From Flavihumibacter soli (GTDB taxonomy: Bacteria > Bacteroidota > Bacteroidia > Sphingobacteriales > Sphingobacteriaceae): DNA of 64,000 bases. The stretch covers positions 496,001 to 560,000 of the forward strand of contig NZ_JAAFZB010000095.1 in assembly GCF_010692725.1 (NCBI RefSeq), written 5' to 3'. Positions 1 to 8,665 of the stretch are shown piece after piece (within the stretch, counting starts at the first letter, position 1; each line of letters opens with the position of its first letter). The notes below the pieces were generated by a model, which worked only from the letters and a program-made list of their open reading frames with translations, was not told where the DNA came from and made no database searches. The translations under genes were made by a program, and so were the position numbers.

Positions 1-779
1 TTTATTACGACCAGCGGAAAGGCTATTTCGACCCGCCAAGCTATTTCGCGAGTATTACTGAGACCTATTATAATTACCATAACCTCACTTATCAGCGCCT
101 GCGAGAGATCCATGATCTCAGATCGCGTGAGATGCAGAACCTGGATCAGAACTGGATCGTTTCATCATTGGATTACGAGCGTGCTGGCGATAACCTGGTG
201 GTAACTTACTGGAATAAAGTAAGCTATTTTAAGCCCGACTGGGGTAAGCAGGAATCGGCTGATGTGAAAAATGAAATGATTATTAATCCTGAAGGCAAGA
301 TCATTTCACTGCGCGAGCTTGAACAGAAGAATTTCTCATCCTACACTGTTGTTCCAACGGAAGATACAGCCTGGGAAGACACGGGCTACGACGGTCCGGG
401 TGCAGAGCCGGTTGCCGAAAGCGGCACAGTAAACACCGAGGCTATATATGAAGGCAAGCTGTTTGACCTTGGGACTGTTCAGGTAGCTCCGGAATATCCC
501 GGGGGTCAAAAGGCCTTCGGCAAGTTCCTGGGATCGAACATTAAATATCCTGTCAATGCCCGCGAAAACAATATCCAGGGTAAGGTTTATATCGGCTTTA
601 TTGTTGAGAAAACCGGGGAGCTGAGCGACCTGAAAATCATCAAGGGAATCGGAGGCGGTTGCGACGAAGAAGCACTCCGGGTACTAAAAACAAGTCCCCC
701 ATGGAAACCGGGCATGGTCGAGGGAAAGCCTGTTCGAACAGCCTACACCTTTCCGGTTACCTTCCAGATAGCTAATTAA
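1..779 (+). CDS. TonB C-terminal domain protein, 5' end missing
   Basis: The frame is open from base 3, so this is the 3' part of a longer gene cut by the window edge; the internal ATG at 132 need not be the start. Roughly the last 95 residues form a TonB C-terminal domain, with the PEYPGG entry, an IKYPVNARE stretch, the GELSDLKIIKG strand, a CDEEAL helix and the PPWKPG turn. In TonB systems this domain contacts the TonB box of outer-membrane receptors. The visible N-terminal part is Tyr-rich and matches nothing I know; the usual membrane helix and proline-rich linker are not in view. Many Bacteroidota proteins carry this domain without being true energy transducers, so the role is inferred. 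Its stop overlaps the 3' end of the convergent mfd gene by 8 bases. Confidence 0.8.
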   Translation, partial: YYDQRKGYFDPPSYFASITETYYNYHNLTYQRLREIHDLRSREMQNLDQNWIVSSLDYERAGDNLVVTYWNKVSYFKPDWGKQESADVKNEMIINPEGKIISLRELEQKNFSSYTVVPTEDTAWEDTGYDGPGAEPVAESGTVNTEAIYEGKLFDLGTVQVAPEYPGGQKAFGKFLGSNIKYPVNARENNIQGKVYIGFIVEKTGELSDLKIIKGIGGGCDEEALRVLKTSPPWKPGMVEGKPVRTAYTFPVTFQIAN

Positions 780-3700
780 CAGCCACCGGCTGAGCGATCT
801 CCTGCAAGATATCGATAGCACTCTCTACCGAGCCTACATGCTCGATTGCAATCCTGAGGGTCTTCTTAACCTCCTTCAGATTACAGATCCGGGGGTGTGC
901 CTGTACAAACTGCAGAACGCGGTTAAATTGTTCCGTCTCGAAGTATGGGGATTGCTGGTTTGTGATGAAATAGCCTTTGAGAGTATTTTTCTTCAGGGAA
1001 ATTTTTTCGAATCCGATCATCTTTCCAAGCCACTGCAATCGCCAGGTGTTCAGAAGCTCTCTTACAGCAGGTGGTATAGGGCCGAAACGGTCAACAAGCT
1101 GCTGCTCGAACTGTTCAAGCTGCGCTTCATCCTCCAGCTTTGAGAGTTCGGTATAGAGGTTATACCTTTCGCCGATGTTGGTTACATATTCATCCGGGAT
1201 TAGTACCTCAAGATCGGTATCAACCTGGGTAAAATTGATGAACGGCCTGGGTTTTTCATCAGTGAAAAGATCCTTGAACTCGTCATCCTTCAGTTCCTGT
1301 ATAGCTTCATCCAGGATCTTATGATACATCTCAAAACCTATCTCAGCAATAAAGCCGCTTTGTTCTGCCCCCAAAAGGTTTCCACTTCCCCGGATATCCA
1401 GGTCCCGCATGGCCACATTAAAGCCGCTTCCGAGGTCTGAGAATTCCTCGATGGCACTAAGCCGCTTTCGCGCCTCGCTTGTTAGTGTTGATAAGGGAGG
1501 ACTTAACAGGTAACAGAAAGCCTTCTTGTTTGACCGGCCAACCCTGCCCCGCATCTGGTGCAGGTCGCTTAAGCCGAACATATGAGCATGGTTGATGAGG
1601 ATGGTGTTGGCGTTGGCAATATCCAGGCCGGCCTCAATAATGGTGGTGGCCACCAGTACATCGTAGTCGCCGCTCACAAACTTCATCATCACATCTTCCA
1701 GCGCGTCGCCCTCCAGTTGCCCGTGAGCAATCCCGATGCGGGCCTTCGGAACCAGCTTTTGTATCAGGCCGCCCAACTGCATCAGGTCCTGAACGCGGTT
1801 ATGGATAAAAAACACCTGCCCGCCGCGGTCCACCTCAAATTCCACTGACTCCTTGATTAGCTTTTCGTTGAAGACATGCAGCTCGGTTACTACCGGCTGG
1901 CGGTTTGGAGGAGGAGTGCTGATAATGCTGAGATCGCGGGCACCCATCAACGAAAAATGAAGCGTTCGCGGAATAGGGGTAGCTGTGAGGGTAAGTGTAT
2001 CTACGTTTACCCGGAACTGCTTTAGCTTTTCCTTAACGCTTACACCAAATTTCTGCTCCTCATCGATGATCAGTAAGCCCAGGTCCTTAAACTTCACATC
2101 CTTGCTGACTATCCGGTGTGTCCCGATAATAATATCGACTTTTCCTTCAGCAAGCTTCTGCAGTGTTTCTTTTATCTGCTTGCTCGACTTAAAACGGTTG
2201 ATATAGTCAATATTGCAGGGGAAGTCAGCTAAACGGGACGAGAATGTTTTAAAATGCTGTAAGGCCAGGATGGTTGTTGGCACCAGGATGGCAACCTGCT
2301 TACTATCTGCAACGGCCTTGAAGGCTGCGCGGATGGCAATTTCGGTTTTTCCGAAGCCAACGTCCCCGCATACCAGCCGGTCCATCGGGTGAGGTGCCTC
2401 CATGTCTCTTTTTACATCTGCAGTAGCCTTTACCTGGTCAGGCGTATCTTCATAGATGAAGGAAGCTTCCAACTCCGTCTGAAGGTATGTATCCGGGTAG
2501 AAGGCATTCCCGGTCTGCGACTTGCGCTTGGCATATAGCTTGATCAGGTCGCGGGCAATGTCTTTAACTTTTTTTTTAGTTGTTTTTTTTAACTTTTCCC
2601 AGGCGTCTGTTCCCAGCTTATTCATTTTGGGAATAGCCCCGTCCTTACCTGAATACTTTGAGATTCGGTTCAGCGAGTTAATATTGACATAGAGCAGGTC
2701 ATTGTCGGCATAAACCAGGCGGATCATTTCCTGCGTCTTGCCATTAACCTCAACCTTTTCCAGGCCGGCATACTTTCCGATTCCATGGTCTATATGCGTA
2801 ATGTAATCCCCGGGCTTAAGGTCCCTGAGCTCCTTCAGGGTTATAGCCTGGGAGCGGACATAGCCTTTTTTCAGCTTGTATTTGTAATAGCGGTCGAAGA
2901 TCTGGTGATCGGTATAGCAGGCTAGCTTCTGTCCGTAATCCACAAAGCCCTCGCGCAGGGACAGATGCACCGGAGTAAATTTTACCGTCTTATCAATGTC
3001 CTCGAAGATGCTGTAGAGTCGTTCTATCTGTTTTGTTGAATCGGTGAAGATGTAGTTTTCTAATCCTTGTTCCTCATTCTGCTTGATGTTGTGGATTAGC
3101 AAATTAAAATCTTTATTGAATGAGGGCTGCGGCTTAATATCAAACGCGATCACCTCATTGGGCTGGTAGAAAAACTGCTTACCAAATTCAAGCACAGCAA
3201 AATCGCTGAGCTGGTCCGCCAGAAGCTTCTGATCAGAAAAGTTGAATCTGGGATCAACCCAATGCGGGTTCTGCTGCTTGTCCTCTTCAGGCAAGGCTTT
3301 CCAGTACTCCACCGCTTTTTTGTAGCCATCTTTTACGATGTCGAGGGAGAACTGTACATCTTTAAACCAGATAACGGTATCCGGCTCAATGTACTCCAGT
3401 AAGGAAATGTTGTTCTCGGTTAAAAATTTCGATTGTACGTTCGGTACAATGGTTACGCTTTTTACCGTATCAACTGAGAGCTGACTTTCGATCTCGAAGG
3501 TTCGGATGCTCTCTATAAAGTCGGCAAAGAATTCGACCCGGTAAGGCAGGTCGTGTGAGAATGAGAAGATATCAACAATACCTCCGCGAATAGAAAATTG
3601 CCCCGGCTCGTAAACGAAGTCGACTCTCTCAAAATCGTATTCGATAAGGAACTCGTTGATAAAATCAATATTAAGCTTGTTGCTCGTGGCAATTTCCAGG

Positions 3701-4128
3701 GTATTCTTTTCGAGTGCCTGCCTGTCAATTACTTTTTCAGCAAGGGCTTCCGGATAGGTTACAATTATTTGCCCAAACTCTGAAGTGTGGTTCAGCTCAT
3801 TTAATACCTCGGCCCGTTGCAGGACATTGCCGCTGTCTGTCAGCGTAAATTCAAACGATTTCCTGAAGGAGGAAGGGAAAAACAGTATCTCTTTATTTAA
3901 TAGGTTTTCAAGGTCACTCAAAAAATAGGCAGCCTCCTCACGGTCAGGCATCACGAAAACCATATGACGCTGCTGCAGGGCATAAAGTGCCGCGGCAATT
4001 AAGCCGTCACTCGATCCCACTAATCCCTTCAGATGGATACGTGGATTTTTACTGATGTTCAGAACTCTGGCCAGATTGTCAACCCTGCTGTCTGATTTAT
4101 ATAAAGTTATTAGATCGCGAATATTCAC
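772..4128 (-). CDS. mfd: Transcription-repair coupling factor Mfd
   Basis: Mfd removes RNA polymerase stalled at lesions and recruits UvrA. The product is 1118 residues, the normal family length. It has the N-terminal UvrB-like region, the RNAP-interaction domain (HIDHGIGKYAGLE), and RecG-like motor motifs: Walker A GDVGFGKTE, DEEQ box and TATPIPRT. The C-terminal TRCF domain follows. The frame stays open upstream to a TTG at 4170, but I chose GTG at 4128 because the protein then begins VNIRDLITLYKSD, as relatives do. A -7-like box (minus strand, 4153-4146) also lies between the two candidates. The 3' end overlaps the TonB-domain gene tail to tail. Confidence 0.96.
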   Translation of the reverse strand: MNIRDLITLYKSDSRVDNLARVLNISKNPRIHLKGLVGSSDGLIAAALYALQQRHMVFVMPDREEAAYFLSDLENLLNKEILFFPSSFRKSFEFTLTDSGNVLQRAEVLNELNHTSEFGQIIVTYPEALAEKVIDRQALEKNTLEIATSNKLNIDFINEFLIEYDFERVDFVYEPGQFSIRGGIVDIFSFSHDLPYRVEFFADFIESIRTFEIESQLSVDTVKSVTIVPNVQSKFLTENNISLLEYIEPDTVIWFKDVQFSLDIVKDGYKKAVEYWKALPEEDKQQNPHWVDPRFNFSDQKLLADQLSDFAVLEFGKQFFYQPNEVIAFDIKPQPSFNKDFNLLIHNIKQNEEQGLENYIFTDSTKQIERLYSIFEDIDKTVKFTPVHLSLREGFVDYGQKLACYTDHQIFDRYYKYKLKKGYVRSQAITLKELRDLKPGDYITHIDHGIGKYAGLEKVEVNGKTQEMIRLVYADNDLLYVNINSLNRISKYSGKDGAIPKMNKLGTDAWEKLKKTTKKKVKDIARDLIKLYAKRKSQTGNAFYPDTYLQTELEASFIYEDTPDQVKATADVKRDMEAPHPMDRLVCGDVGFGKTEIAIRAAFKAVADSKQVAILVPTTILALQHFKTFSSRLADFPCNIDYINRFKSSKQIKETLQKLAEGKVDIIIGTHRIVSKDVKFKDLGLLIIDEEQKFGVSVKEKLKQFRVNVDTLTLTATPIPRTLHFSLMGARDLSIISTPPPNRQPVVTELHVFNEKLIKESVEFEVDRGGQVFFIHNRVQDLMQLGGLIQKLVPKARIGIAHGQLEGDALEDVMMKFVSGDYDVLVATTIIEAGLDIANANTILINHAHMFGLSDLHQMRGRVGRSNKKAFCYLLSPPLSTLTSEARKRLSAIEEFSDLGSGFNVAMRDLDIRGSGNLLGAEQSGFIAEIGFEMYHKILDEAIQELKDDEFKDLFTDEKPRPFINFTQVDTDLEVLIPDEYVTNIGERYNLYTELSKLEDEAQLEQFEQQLVDRFGPIPPAVRELLNTWRLQWLGKMIGFEKISLKKNTLKGYFITNQQSPYFETEQFNRVLQFVQAHPRICNLKEVKKTLRIAIEHVGSVESAIDILQEIAQPVAVN

Positions 4129-4145
4129 TCTGCCAAATTTCGATT

Positions 4146-4153
4146 TAAATATA
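4146..4153 (-). promoter_or_regulatory. Possible mfd promoter -7 box
   Basis: On the minus strand this reads TATATTTA, one base from the Bacteroidota TAnnTTTG box. Transcription would then begin about 10 bases before the GTG at 4128, which supports that start over the TTG at 4170. Confidence 0.35.
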
Positions 4154-4286
4154 CAAGTAACCAAAATCAATACAGATTGTTAATTCTTAAGAAACCAGAA
4201 GCTTAATTAACTGTTGAAAATATTTAACTTTAATGTATCGCAACCAGCATTTTACAGGGTTAGATTACTAATTTTATTTCAAGCAG

Positions 4287-4697
4287 ATGAGAAACGCAAT
4301 TAAGTATGGCCTGCTTATAGGCATCGCCAGTGGTATTTGGATCCTGGTCTTACACTTTGCCGGAGTATACAGCGACGCACCCGAGCCGGGCACATTTTCA
4401 GCGCTGGAATATGCCTCGGGACTAATTCCCCTGACAGGTCTCTTCCTGGGGATCAAGAACTTTCGGGATCATGTTAACGGTGGCCGGATGGAGTTTTTCG
4501 AAGGATTGTTTGAAGGATTCAAGATCATGATCGTGGGCGGTATCATTGCCGCATTCTTCGCTGTAGTATATGTTCAGTATGCTCCGTCTGTTATGAATAC
4601 CGACTACATGGGCCGCATCGCAGGTGCAGGTATTTTAGGAGTACTTTTCAATCTCATCGTTTCGATCTCACTGATGAATAAGCAACGTCACTTATAA
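4287..4697 (+). CDS. DUF4199-type membrane protein
   Basis: A 136-residue protein with four predicted membrane helices and a short charged loop (FRDHVNGGRMEFFEG) after the second. The pattern, with the phrase LGIKNFRDHVNGG, is that of DUF4199 proteins, a Bacteroidota inner-membrane family of unknown function. Its TAA stop shares one base with the ATG of the next gene (TAATG), so the two are probably translationally coupled. The region upstream to mfd is AT-rich and contains TAACTTTA, a poor promoter-like match. Confidence 0.75.
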   Translation: MRNAIKYGLLIGIASGIWILVLHFAGVYSDAPEPGTFSALEYASGLIPLTGLFLGIKNFRDHVNGGRMEFFEGLFEGFKIMIVGGIIAAFFAVVYVQYAPSVMNTDYMGRIAGAGILGVLFNLIVSISLMNKQRHL

Positions 4698-4963
4698 TGA
4701 CCCGAAAATTGCCGCTGGAGTTGCTGGCCTGGATTTTTGCAATTGCAATCCTGGCGTTTTCGAATCCCGCAATGCGCCATTACACCTTATGTCCGTTCAA
4801 CTACCTTGGTATCTCATGGTGCCCCGGTTGTGGTATAGGCCGATCGATAAGTTCTTTACTTCATTTCAACCTTCAGGCTTCTCTGAACTATCACTGGTTC
4901 GGCATTCCGGCTTTTTTTATTCTGCTGCACCGCATTTGGCTATTATCTAAAAAAATCGTTTAA
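4697..4963 (+). CDS. DUF2752 small membrane protein
   Basis: An 88-residue protein with two hydrophobic segments. Between them is the DUF2752 signature: CPFNYLGISWCPGCGIGRS, with Cys residues spaced as in this family. Function is unknown; the conserved Cys/Gly loop hints at metal or redox chemistry, but that is inference. It overlaps the preceding DUF4199 gene by one base and lies 21 bases before a TM2-domain gene, forming a compact set of three small membrane proteins. Confidence 0.8.
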   Translation: MTRKLPLELLAWIFAIAILAFSNPAMRHYTLCPFNYLGISWCPGCGIGRSISSLLHFNLQASLNYHWFGIPAFFILLHRIWLLSKKIV

Positions 4964-4984
4964 ATTAGGGCAAAATCCAGACAG

Positions 4985-5353
4985 ATGTATCAAGACCTAA
5001 TCATGAATTTTAAGGGTATTACCCCGGACGAATATTTATACCTCGAGCAGGTAATGAAGAACATGAATCAGGAGCAAGCGCGGAGTTTTCTTTCTTATTA
5101 TGCAACTAAAAGGAAAGATCCGCAGGATATTCTGCTTTTAACTCTTCTGGGATTTGTTGTGATCGCCGGCGTGCAGCGTTTTATTCTTGGTCAGATCGGA
5201 ATGGGTATTCTATACTTACTTACCGGTGGTCTTTGCCTGATCGGTACAATTGTCGACCTAATCAATTACAAGTCCCTGACCTCGGAGTATAACCAGAAGA
5301 TGGCTTACGAGTGTGCTCAGATGATCCACTCGATGAATTCCTATCCGAGGTAG
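4985..5353 (+). CDS. TM2 domain-containing membrane protein
   Basis: A 122-residue protein. The first ~50 residues are soluble and helical, ending in a KRKDP stretch. Two hydrophobic helices (about residues 52-95) are joined by a short Gly turn (GQIGMGILYLLTGG), which is the TM2 pattern, with the D-x-x-N end typical of the family (IVDLINY). TM2 proteins have no defined bacterial role. It sits between the DUF2752 gene and the Nif3-family gene, on the same strand. Confidence 0.75.
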   Translation: MYQDLIMNFKGITPDEYLYLEQVMKNMNQEQARSFLSYYATKRKDPQDILLLTLLGFVVIAGVQRFILGQIGMGILYLLTGGLCLIGTIVDLINYKSLTSEYNQKMAYECAQMIHSMNSYPR

Positions 5354-5381
5354 TGCTGGCAAAAACCCTTCATTATTTTTG

Positions 5382-6479
5382 ATGCAAATAAAAGAATTAA
5401 CGGCTTATCTCGAATCGATAGCTCCCTTATCCTATCAGGAAGATTACGACAATTCAGGCCTTATCGTAGGCGACCCTCAGACGGAGGTCACATCTGCTTT
5501 GATTTCACTTGATTGTACTGAGGAGGTCATCGATGAAGCGATCAGCAGAGGATGCAACCTCGTCATTTCGCATCACCCGATTGTCTTCCGCGGCTTAAAG
5601 CGGTTTAACGGGAAGACTTACGTCGAACGTGCCGTGATGAAGGCTATAAAAAACTCTGTCGCGTTGTATGCTATCCATACAAATTTCGATAACGTTTTAA
5701 CCGGAGTGAACGCCAAGCTTTGTGAAGTTATAGGACTAAGTAGCCTGAGCATTCTGTCGCCGAAACACGCCCTGTTAAAAAAACTGGTCACCTACGTTCC
5801 CAATGCGCAGGCAGAAGAAGTTCGTAACGCGCTGTTTAGTGCCGGAGCAGGCAACATCGGGAATTACTCCGAATGCAGTTTCAGTACCGGCGGCGAAGGT
5901 ACCTTTAAAGCCGGCGAGGATACAAATGCTTACATCGGTGAAAAGGGCAGGCGACATACGGAGCCGGAAATGCGCATCGAGGTCATCTATCCGGCAACAC
6001 AGGAAAAAGCGGTTTTGGTAGCCCTGCATATGGCCCATCCTTACGAAGAAGTAGCATACGACATATACAGCCTCAGCAACACCTACCAGGAAGTAGGCTC
6101 AGGCATGATCGGCACGCTTCCGGAAGAGGTTGACGAACTCGAATTCCTGAAACAGGTTAAAGCCAGGCTGGGCTCGGCCGTTATCCGGCATACAGCGCTA
6201 AGGGATAAGAAAGTGAAAAGGGTAGCTGTATGTGGCGGCGCCGGGGGCTTCCTGCTGCAGCAGGCGATCAATGCAGGTGCCGATGTTTTCATCACCTCGG
6301 ACTATAAGTATCATGAATTTTTTGATGCCGATAAAAAAATCGTTATAGCCGATGTCGGGCACTTTGAGAGTGAGCAATTTACGCAACAGCTATTGTTAGA
6401 GTTAATTACGAAAAAATTTCCTAACTTTGCACTCCATTTAACAACACAAAGTACAAACCCCATAAATTATTTGATTTAA
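5382..6479 (+). CDS. Nif3-like dinuclear metal centre protein
   Basis: A 365-residue Nif3/YqfO family protein (GTP cyclohydrolase I type 2-like). These form hexameric toroids with a two-metal site; the cellular substrate is unsettled. The metal-binding HHP motif (VISHHPIVFRG, near residue 65) and the later HFESE motif are visible. The length and middle section fit the YqfO subtype with an inserted PII/CutA-like domain. I placed the start at ATG 5382 (MQIKELTAYLE) rather than TTG 5379. The stop shares a base with the ATG of the zinc-ribbon gene (TAATG), a pairing common in this phylum. Confidence 0.93.
   Translation: MQIKELTAYLESIAPLSYQEDYDNSGLIVGDPQTEVTSALISLDCTEEVIDEAISRGCNLVISHHPIVFRGLKRFNGKTYVERAVMKAIKNSVALYAIHTNFDNVLTGVNAKLCEVIGLSSLSILSPKHALLKKLVTYVPNAQAEEVRNALFSAGAGNIGNYSECSFSTGGEGTFKAGEDTNAYIGEKGRRHTEPEMRIEVIYPATQEKAVLVALHMAHPYEEVAYDIYSLSNTYQEVGSGMIGTLPEEVDELEFLKQVKARLGSAVIRHTALRDKKVKRVAVCGGAGGFLLQQAINAGADVFITSDYKYHEFFDADKKIVIADVGHFESEQFTQQLLLELITKKFPNFALHLTTQSTNPINYLI
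6422..6429 (+). promoter_or_regulatory. Internal promoter -7 box for the zinc-ribbon gene
   Basis: TAACTTTG followed by CAC is an exact match to the Bacteroidota TAnnTTTG box. It lies inside the 3' end of the Nif3 gene, about 50 bases before the next ATG. No convincing -33 TTTG is seen at the usual spacing, so this is moderate. Confidence 0.5.
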
Positions 6480-7237
6480 TGGAACAAACTGTAGAACAAA
6501 AATTAAGAGCTTTATACGAGCTTCAGACCATTCATACCCAAATTGATAAAATCCGCCAGATCCGCGGTGATCTTCCCATGGAAGTATCCGACCTGGAAGA
6601 TGAAGTTGCCGGTCTGGAAACCCGGATCCAAAAAATAAAAGCGGAACTGGATGAATTGGAAGATTCAATTGTTAACCGCAAAAACTCGATCAAAGAGGCT
6701 ACCGCTGCTATCAAAAAGTATGAAGGTCAGCTTAATGACGTAAAGAACAACCGCGAGTTCGACGCGATTAATAAAGAGATCGAGATCCAGAACCTGGATA
6801 TTCAGGTGTCTGAGAAAAAGATCAAAGAACACACTTTTGAGATCGGCAACCGTACTGAAGGATATGAAAAAACCCTTGCAGAACTTGCTGAGCGTAAAAA
6901 AGATCTGGAAAACAAGAAAGCGGAGTTAGATACTATCACTGCAGAAACTGAGAAAGAAGAAGCTGTTCTTCAGGAAAAAGCAGAAGTTGCTGCTAAGAAT
7001 TCAGATGAGCGCTTGCTGATTGCCTACAACCGTTTGCGTGATAACTCCAAGAATGGACTTGCAGTGGTAACTATTCAGCGTGATTCATGCTCAGGATGTT
7101 TTAACCAGATCCCCCCGCAAAGACAGCTTGATATCCGTCAGCGTAAAAAGATCATTGTTTGCGAGCATTGCGGACGTATCCTTGTTGACGAAGGCTTTGC
7201 CTTGAGTGAGCAGGAACAAGAGCAGCCAAGCCTTTAA
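6479..7237 (+). CDS. Coiled-coil zinc-ribbon protein (C4 type)
   Basis: A 252-residue protein. Residues ~5-175 are a long charged coiled coil rich in Glu and Lys; the C-terminal ~60 residues carry a four-Cys zinc ribbon, CSGC then CEHC about 26 residues later. This is the zf-RING_7/CdsZ-like family, which in characterised members has been linked to nucleic-acid binding and translation or ribosome-related functions. It is coupled to the Nif3 gene upstream and followed by a strong terminator, so the pair may end here as a unit. Confidence 0.88.
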   Translation: MEQTVEQKLRALYELQTIHTQIDKIRQIRGDLPMEVSDLEDEVAGLETRIQKIKAELDELEDSIVNRKNSIKEATAAIKKYEGQLNDVKNNREFDAINKEIEIQNLDIQVSEKKIKEHTFEIGNRTEGYEKTLAELAERKKDLENKKAELDTITAETEKEEAVLQEKAEVAAKNSDERLLIAYNRLRDNSKNGLAVVTIQRDSCSGCFNQIPPQRQLDIRQRKKIIVCEHCGRILVDEGFALSEQEQEQPSL

Positions 7238-7262
7238 TAGCCTGCTTCTTAAATAAGATATA

Positions 7263-7296
7263 AACCGTATCGAATTTATTCGGTACGGTTTTTTTA
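7263..7296 (+). terminator. Rho-independent terminator after the zinc-ribbon gene
   Basis: A 12-bp stem (one G-T wobble) with a TTTA loop spans 7263-7290 and runs directly into seven T. It lies 25 bases after the stop codon. Confidence 0.9.
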
Positions 7297-7337
7297 TGCC
7301 TGTTAATTCTGCGCCGCCTTTATACGATGTGGCTGAA

Positions 7338-7408
7338 GTCTGGTATAGAACAAAGAGGACTCATGTTAAGGTCATGTCCATGAATACATGGACTTGACCC
7401 GAACCAGG
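7338..7408. repeat. Dispersed palindromic repeat, copy 1
   Basis: The core is an inverted repeat, GTCCATG (7376-7382) and CATGGAC (7387-7393), with a four-base loop. The right flank shares CATGGACTTGACCCGAACC exactly with copy 3 (53356-53405). The left flank shares GTCTGGTA and a GTTAAGG block with copy 2 (32662-32708). It lies between two convergent genes. Confidence 0.7.
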
Positions 7409-7454
7409 CCTAAGCAAGTCCTAAGCAAAGTGGTCAGGGTTTGGCTGGCCGTTT

Positions 7455-7492
7455 AAAAAAACAATCCCGATAAAAAAGATTCTTATCGGGAT
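7455..7492 (-). terminator. Terminator for the KAS III-like gene
   Basis: A perfect 10-bp stem, ATCCCGATAA (7464-7473) with TTATCGGGAT (7483-7492). Read on the minus strand it is followed by ATTG and seven T, 25 bases beyond the stop of the gene ending at 7517. Confidence 0.85.
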
Positions 7493-7516
7493 CGTTTTAT
7501 AAGGAAAACTGGAATT

Positions 7517-8590
7517 TTAGAACTGGTATACCATCGCGTTGATATTCATTCCCGCACCTACGGAGGTGAATACAACCACATCTCCTTCATGTATTTCCTG
7601 CCCGTCGAGTTGCTTTTTCAACAGGAGGTCGAGTAATGTGGGGATAGTGGCCACGGAACTGTTACCGAACTTAGCGATTGTCATGGGCATAACGCCTGCA
7701 GGTGGTGTGGCTATACCGTAAAGCTTAAACAGGCGCTTCAGGATAGCTTCATCCATCTTGCCGTTTGCCTGGTGCACGAGGACCTTTTTAACATCATTGA
7801 TCGACTTGCCGGATTTTTCTAAGGCCTGCTTGATCACCAGGGGAACATTTGTAAGCGCATACTCGTAGATCTTGCGGCCTTCCATTTTGATGAAAAGGTC
7901 ATCGCTTTCAAATTCAGGATTGCTTGACTGTCCTGAGAACAGGAAATAGGCTTCGGAAGAGGTATGGGATTGCGTCTTGTGTGTCAGGATCCCCTTCCCG
8001 CCCGTTTGTCCTTCCAGAATGGTCGCACCTGCACCGTCAGCGTAGATCATACTGTCGCGGTCGTGCGGGTCAGTCACTCTGGACAAGGTTTCCGTGCCAA
8101 TCACCAGGATTCTTTTCGCATCGCCGGAGCGGATAAAATAGTCTGCCTGAATGATCCCCTGCAACCAGCCCGGGCATCCGAAAGGGATGTCGTAGGCAAC
8201 ACAATCCGGGTTCTTAATTTCCAGACGGTGTTTAATACGTGCAGCAAGCGTTGGGATGACCTTATTGCGGGTATCGCCGTGAGGGATATCGCCGAAATTA
8301 TGAGCAACGACGATATAGTCCAGAGTCTCGGGGTCGATGCCCGAAGAGCTTATTGCGTCCTGTGCCGCAAAGTAACCCAGGTCAGAAGCGGTGTGGTCAT
8401 TATCGGCATAACGGCGTTCGGCGATCTCGGTTATATCCTGGAATTTGGAGATCACTTCCGCGTTCTCCCTTAGGATAGGCCGGCCGTCGGTTTCGTAGAA
8501 TCTATGTTGTAGGAATTGGTCGTTAGGAACTATGTTTTCCGGTACAAAGCAGCCGGTTCCAATGATAACAGATTTGATTTCAGAGCTCAT
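7517..8590 (-). CDS. 3-oxoacyl-ACP synthase III family protein
   Basis: A 357-residue thiolase-fold enzyme of the FabH/KAS III family, which condenses an acyl-CoA with malonyl-ACP. The catalytic triad is visible: Cys in PFGCPGW, His in VHQANGK and Asn in KFGNSSVAT. It is longer than housekeeping FabH (~320-330) and lies outside a fab cluster, so it may be a specialised paralogue that starts a branched or polyunsaturated chain, or an OleA/HMG-synthase-like variant; this is inference. It is monocistronic: its own terminator follows, and the radical SAM gene next to it ends 75 bases upstream. Confidence 0.85.
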   Translation of the reverse strand: MSSEIKSVIIGTGCFVPENIVPNDQFLQHRFYETDGRPILRENAEVISKFQDITEIAERRYADNDHTASDLGYFAAQDAISSSGIDPETLDYIVVAHNFGDIPHGDTRNKVIPTLAARIKHRLEIKNPDCVAYDIPFGCPGWLQGIIQADYFIRSGDAKRILVIGTETLSRVTDPHDRDSMIYADGAGATILEGQTGGKGILTHKTQSHTSSEAYFLFSGQSSNPEFESDDLFIKMEGRKIYEYALTNVPLVIKQALEKSGKSINDVKKVLVHQANGKMDEAILKRLFKLYGIATPPAGVMPMTIAKFGNSSVATIPTLLDLLLKKQLDGQEIHEGDVVVFTSVGAGMNINAMVYQF

Positions 8591-8665
8591 TCAATGATTT
8601 TGTACTAAATACTATAATGGTTTATCGTATAAATATACAGGAATTTTTATTTCAGTGCAAACAGG

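Noticed and set aside
4128-4170. Longer mfd starting at TTG 4170
   Set aside because: A promoter-like box lies downstream of it, and the extra 14 residues do not resemble Mfd; GTG 4128 is better.
5374-5381. TATTTTTG directly before the Nif3 ATG as a promoter
   Set aside because: The box ends on the base before the ATG, so a transcript would begin after the start codon that the protein needs; probably chance in an AT-rich stretch.
7964-8473. 169-residue open frame on the plus strand across the KAS III-like gene
   Set aside because: It is antisense to a well-conserved enzyme and has no recognisable protein features.
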